NCBI RefSeq assembly: GCF_000340215.1
Contig: NW_006921534.1
Location: forward strand, 1,793,053 to 1,857,052
DNA length: 64,000 nt
Source of the DNA: Pseudocercospora fijiensis CIRAD86
Lineage: Eukaryota; Ascomycota; Dothideomycetes; Mycosphaerellales; Mycosphaerellaceae
Direction of reading: 5' to 3'
The notes beneath the pieces are model-generated. The model did no database searches and had not been told where the DNA came from. It saw only the letters and a list, made by a program, of their open reading frames with translations. Positions 58,859-64,000 of this stretch are shown here, in pieces (position 1 is the stretch's first letter; every line of letters begins with the position of its first letter). A program made the position numbers and the translations under genes.

Positions 58859-58863
58859 CTTTT
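58859..58863 (+). terminator. Pol III T-run after tRNA-like gene
   Basis: TTTTT five bases after the predicted 3' end. Confidence 0.5.
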
Positions 58864-58879
58864 GCTTAGGTGTTGTCCT

Positions 58880-60960
58880 TTTGCAGAGGTGTTGTGTTGC
58901 TAAAAGTCGCTTAAGGATCGGATAGTAGCTTCGTATAGTAGATCCACTGTCGCTATATTATAAAAGAGTTAAGATAGATAATTATATAGAGGGGAAGGTT
59001 AATTATAGAAGTAAGCTCGTCGCTCTATTATTATACTATTTAATAAGTCGCGCTATACAATCGGAGGGATAGAAATTAGCGCGTGTCTATGTCTTTGCCG
59101 AGTATCTGCCGTACTATACAAATTAGGTATAGAATACGATCCGGTACGAAAGCCTTTCTTGCCTCTATCTGTTTACAACCTCCTAGTAAGCCTTAAGGTT
59201 AAGAGCTAGCTATTTTAGCACCCTCTCGTATATTCTATTACTACGCTAGTATACTAAGAGCCTCGAAGCGACTATATAAGCTTACTACGAAGAAGAAGGA
59301 AGCCCTTAAAGCCGCTACCGCTAAGAGATAACGACGTAAAGAGCTGCTACTATTAAGTAATAGTCCGGAAAAGCTAGATACTAACGACGAGTTACTAGAT
59401 TTAACGAGTTCTTAGCGCTAAGATACCGTAGATAAAGAAGACTATACTTCTAGTAATTATAAAGAAGTCGAGGTCTTTAAATATACTATATAGTAGAACC
59501 TATATACGGACAAGTAGAAGGAAGCCTTACTAAGCGAGTGTTATCTAAGCGAGTTAAGCTACGAGTCGCCTTATAAAGCCGTAGACTACTAGTTTAACGA
59601 CTAGCGCGACAAAGGCAACAACCGGCTTATATTTAGTCTTAAGAGTGCTATTATAATAGCCTCTACGGACAAGGTAAAGGCTAAACACTTCTACCGTAGC
59701 TCTAGTATAACGGACCTTAATTTTAAGCGCGTATATACTATACTAGCTATCTAGAATAGTTAAGGCAAGATAGGCTTACGCCTCGAGTTTAAACTAACCG
59801 TTATAGCTAAGCTAACTAGTGTTCCTAACGAGCCTATAACTTAATAACTACGGCGGACTTAATAGGCTTCTTAGAGACCGCGGAATATAGCGACTTAGTA
59901 ATAGTTAGCTGCCCTGCTAGCTAAAGGTCGCTCGGAAGATAAAGCGGCTTCTAACGATAATAACGACGACCTTACTAGCTTACTAACGGACCTGCGACAC
60001 GCCCTTGCTTAGCGGTAGTCCTATAAGAATAGATACTACCTAAACAAGGGTAGATTGTACTAGTTTAGCGGTCTAGACAAAGCAGAAGACTACTGCAAGA
60101 TCTATCCGGAAATAGCCGCTAGATAGGTTAAGGGGACTAGAGAGGCTAATCTAGCTAGAAGGCTAACAATCGACGACCCTAGAGCGGCACTAGTATTAAA
60201 GATATAGAAGCAACGAGACAAGCAGTTGTCTAATCTATTTAGATAATAAGCTAGTAGTAGTAGACGTGCTTTCGCACTAATAACGCTAACCCTAGTAGTA
60301 ATCTATAACTATTATAGCTAGTCTAATAGCAAGGGTCGTAGAGGCGCTATTTCTAGGTCTAATCTACCGGCTTCTAGTCTACCGGCTTCTAGTCTACTAC
60401 CGCAATTAAGTCTAGTTAGGGGCTTAATCGCTTCCTATTAATCTTATACTACCGATAGAGAATTAATAGGCTTCTTTAGCTAGTTACGTAAAGAGTTAAC
60501 TAGTAGCTAGACTAAGCGATACGCCGATATAGCTAAGATTAAGTATATCTATAAGGAAGGCGACTTCTTACTTAAATAGCTTAGAAGGGTCAAATTAAGC
60601 GATTAGGTCCGCTATAGACTTAAGAAAGGCTAATATACTCGATTTATCGCCGTAGTAGGGCGATATATATTAGGGCTAAAGAGGCTATACGTAATTAGTA
60701 TATAACTAGGCTAAGTAAAGCTAGGGTCTTAGTGCCTTAGGCAGGGCTTAGCGCTTAGCGTTAGGCTAACTAGCCTGCCTTCCTCCTTTTCCTCCTAGAT
60801 CTCTATCGAATACTATACTAATCTACTACTATCCTATCTATATACTAATATAACCCTTCTTATATAGTATTCGATCTACCCTTTAAGGGTAGTAGCTAGA
60901 TAGTCCTTATTTTAAGCTTTTAGCGGTATATCTATAAAAACTATTAATTTAACTATATTA
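58880..60960. repeat. RIP-mutated repeat DNA, element type unclear
   Basis: AT-rich with dense TAG/TAA. Plus-strand frames broken by stops resemble a charged TE protein (for example LTTKKKEALKAATAKR near 59270). Could be the 5' part of the following retrotransposon or a separate element. Confidence 0.5.
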
Positions 60961-63900
60961 CGCCTAAAGAACGGGACCTATACGTACTATTCTATCGAAA
61001 ACAACCGTACTAATTATTAAGCAAGGCCTTCTATACGGCCTATTATACTAAGTTAATCGTACTAGGCCGATACCTACTAATTCCGCTATATCCGCACTAT
61101 AAGGGGCTATAATATATTATTAGTATTACTCCTTATTATAATAGCCGGCTTATTACGAAACAATAACAACCGTGCCGCCGCTAGTAGCGCTAGCAATAAT
61201 AACGACAACGCTAGTAGCATAGTACCTACTAAAGTGCCTTCTAAAGAGCCTACTAAAGAACCTATAGTCGAAGGGGGTAACCTATCGTTGCCTATTAACG
61301 ACATCCTTAATAATATAGTTAATCGCCGATATAGCTAACTAGCCTTTAGCCCCTAGCTAGTAGCGAGACTCTACGAGGCTACTTAAAACAGGCTCGCTTC
61401 CTTACGTTAAGAGCAATAGCTAGGGAACGACCTTCTCGAAATTCGCCGTCTATAGGAAACCCTAATAACTAGTACTAAGCTAACAAGTTCTTCTCTACTA
61501 CTAGTCTAAAAGAAGAATGCTAAACTTAAGGACTATACTATGTTTAATAGCTCTAGCCGAAAGCAATATGACGACTGTATCCGTAACTACGAACTTAATT
61601 GGCAGAACGCACTAAGCGCTCTTCTAGACGACTATTCCTTAGTCGTCTACGCTATGCAATATATTAATAGAGACCTAAAACGTACTTAGGATAACTATTT
61701 CGACTCCCTTAATAATTAGACTACTGTTTAGTAGCAGACCTATAAAACTATTATGCTAGATACTCTTAGAAACCCTATACTAAGGCAATAATATACTTAG
61801 GACTAGTACCTTCGAGCTAAGCAAAAGACTAATTAGTTAGCTCGCTTATTTAAGGCCTATTTAAAGACCCTCGAGAACGACCTTCTAGCTAAGACTAATT
61901 CTGTATAGCTCTCCGAAACACGCCTAAAACTTAGGTAGGAGCTTATCCTCGAATTAGACCGTCGCCGTGTGTTTAAATAGACTAATCTTATACGCATTTA
62001 ATTTATAGTCGAAGTAGAAACAACTAAATAAGCTGTCTAGCTTTAGTAACAACTAGAATCGAGGATCCGACTAGCTAGTACTGACCGTAGTAACCGTAGC
62101 CGCGGAGGAAACTAAGGCTCCTACTAGAACAGCAATACTAATAGGAGGAATAGTAATAACCGTAAAAGAAGCCGTAGCCGACGGCTATATAGAGGAGGCC
62201 ATAATAGGGGCCGCGGAAGGGGCTCGTATCCTTATAATACTAACCGCTCGACTAATAATAGTAGTAGCAACTATAGCAACCTCCTAACTAGATTGAAATG
62301 CTTTAATTGTAATAGCACTACCTATCTACTAGGCTAATGCGACAAACCTAGGGATTAGGCCCGAATCGACCGTACTACCGCTAAGTACCGAAAGCACCTT
62401 TTAGCCGCTAATGCTACCCCTATCGGGCCTTCCTATTAGTCGAAAAAGGAATAAGCGCCGCACTAACTAGTAGCCTTATACAGCGTAAAACTATCGACAT
62501 TGTACTAGCTATTATACGTACCTGTCTTATAGAGGATACGTATAGAACTAACTATAGAGCTAAGGTTATACTAGATCTAGGAAATTTAGTTAGTGCCCTT
62601 ATTAACTATCGCCTAGCTAAGCAATTAGACCTTTAACAACTAAATAGGGCTAACCTGCTGACCCTTGCTTAGTTTAATAACGCTCGGCACTTGACCTATA
62701 GGGCTTACTATATTCCTATAGTTCTAAAAGACGACCTCGGCAATAAGCGCTTGCTAGACTTTACTATCCACATAGTAGACACAGACAACCTTCCATTTAA
62801 CACTATTATTAGCAACCCTGTTCTTAAGTACTACGCTATAGCTATAGACTTAGGCAGCTAATAGTAGCGATTTAGAATCGCTCGGAAAGAAGAAATTAAG
62901 TATATTAATATTAGCGAGTGCCCTAACGATATTAGGGTCCTATTTATTAGTAACTTAATACTAGCCTCTACTTTAGCTAATCCGACTACTAATCTTCGCA
63001 GTAGAGATAACGATAAACCTATACCCCCTAATAGTATAGACCCTAAACAGCTTAAGCGTATACTAGAATCTATTCGAGAGACCTATATTAACGTGTTTAA
63101 ATACTACTTAGTATCGACATTGCCTATATTTAAAGAGACGGATTATAAGATTAATATTGTATAGGGCAAGGAGGTTCCTTTTAGACCCCTCTACAACCTT
63201 AGTAAGCGTAAGCTTACTATACTACGTAAATATCTAGATAAGAACCTAGCTAATAGTCGAATTCAGTATAGCAACAGTCCTACTAGTACACTAATCCTGT
63301 TTGTTCTAAAGAAGGATAGTAGCCTACGCCTATATATTAATTACCGTAGACTTAATACTATTACTATTAAGGACCGCTATCTACTTCCGCTTATTAATAA
63401 GACCCTCGATCGCCTTTCTAGTACCTACTTCTACACTATATTAGACATTAAAGACGCCTATTACCGCATCTGTATTCGCAAGGGCGATAAATAGAAGACG
63501 GCCTTTCGTACCCGCTATAGCTATTTCGAGTATTTAGTTATACTATTTAGCCTAGCTAATGCCCCTATAACATTCTAGTCCTATATCAATCGGGCCTTAT
63601 TAGGCCTATTAGACTACCTCTATATAGTTTGCGACTGTTTGCCTAGATAATATCCTAGTCTATATCTATTTACCTAATATTGCAGATTACTAGGCTATAG
63701 TACGTAAGGTCCTCGACCGCCTACGAGCCTATAGGTTGTATTACAAGCCTTCTAAATGCACCTTCGCTACTAAAGAGGTACCCTTCCTTAGTTTCCTCGT
63801 ATTAACTAATAGTATAAGGGCTAACCCTAATTAGGTTAAAACTATTACTAAATAGCCAACCTCTACTAGTATTAAGGAGCTTTAGTTATTTCTCGGCTTC

Positions 63901-64000
63901 GCTAATTTCTACCGTCGGTTTATTAAAGGCTATTCGCGGGATATAATACGGTAATACCCCTAACTAAGCTTACTAAAACTAAGGCTAACCTAACTAGAGA
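60961..64000 (+). mobile_element. RIP-inactivated Ty3/Gypsy-type retrotransposon, truncated by window end
   Basis: A degenerate gag-pol on the plus strand with stops throughout. A zinc-knuckle relic (KCFNCNSTT) is near 62300. Reverse transcriptase blocks run from about 63180: LRKYLDKNLANSRI, LFVLKKDSSLRLYINYRRLN, LDIKDAYYRI, KTAFRTRYSYFEYLV, SYINRALLGLL, KVLDRLRAYRLYYKPSKCTF and LFLGFANFYRRFIKGYS, diagnostic of the Gypsy order of motifs. The catalytic block near 63650 is shifted by an indel. No long terminal repeat is seen; the 3' part lies beyond the window. Dead copy. Confidence 0.8.

Noticed and set aside
61107..61304. Hydrophobic minus-strand peptide
   Set aside because: Chance frame antisense to the RIP-mutated gag region of the retrotransposon.

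Overview
The window is nuclear DNA of a filamentous ascomycete, most likely a Dothideomycete of the Mycosphaerella/Cercospora type. This is inferred from introns of about 50-65 bp with GT...ctgac/ctaac...AG signals, compact intergenic gaps, fungal families (siderophore transporter, Pol4, Nse4, mL41, Med22), and repeats carrying the C-to-T scars of repeat-induced point mutation (RIP).

Layout. 0.8-14.9 kb: a WG/GW-repeat protein, a large disordered protein, CDC42 (four exons), a siderophore-type MFS transporter with a consensus iron-GATA site upstream, a small terminal-inverted-repeat element, and a family X DNA polymerase. 15.0-17.4 kb: an AT-rich RIP tract with three 12-bp minisatellite arrays. 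17.9-34.8 kb: dense housekeeping genes: MTG1, a pinin-like protein, an epoxide hydrolase, THI6, TIF5, MED22 (three short exons), an amidohydrolase decarboxylase, UTP14 divergent from mL41, and an E2/F-box/RGG fusion. 34.8-40.8 kb: gene-poor, with one 78-residue gene assembled from three exons. 40.8-47.2 kb: GUT1, a coiled-coil gene, an interrupted tRNA-Ser, a nitrate-transporter fragment and NSE4. 47.7-54.9 kb: VPS34, a frame-broken transcription-factor-like gene, an unknown gene with a frame break, and a galactonate-dehydratase homologue. 55.1-64.0 kb: RIP-destroyed transposons (a hAT-like element, then a Ty3/Gypsy-type element running off the end), separated by a GC-normal island that holds a gene fragment and a second interrupted tRNA-like gene.

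Genes are mostly unrelated housekeeping functions (translation, ribosome assembly, transcription, DNA repair, trafficking, polarity) mixed with a few metabolic genes. There is no operon-like cluster and no secondary-metabolite cluster. The most unusual items are the WG/GW-repeat protein (candidate Argonaute hook), the two tRNA genes broken by non-canonical insertions, the E2/F-box fusion, and the small TA-flanked inverted-repeat element. Exon boundaries were placed by hand from splice motifs and frame; several ends are uncertain and are flagged.
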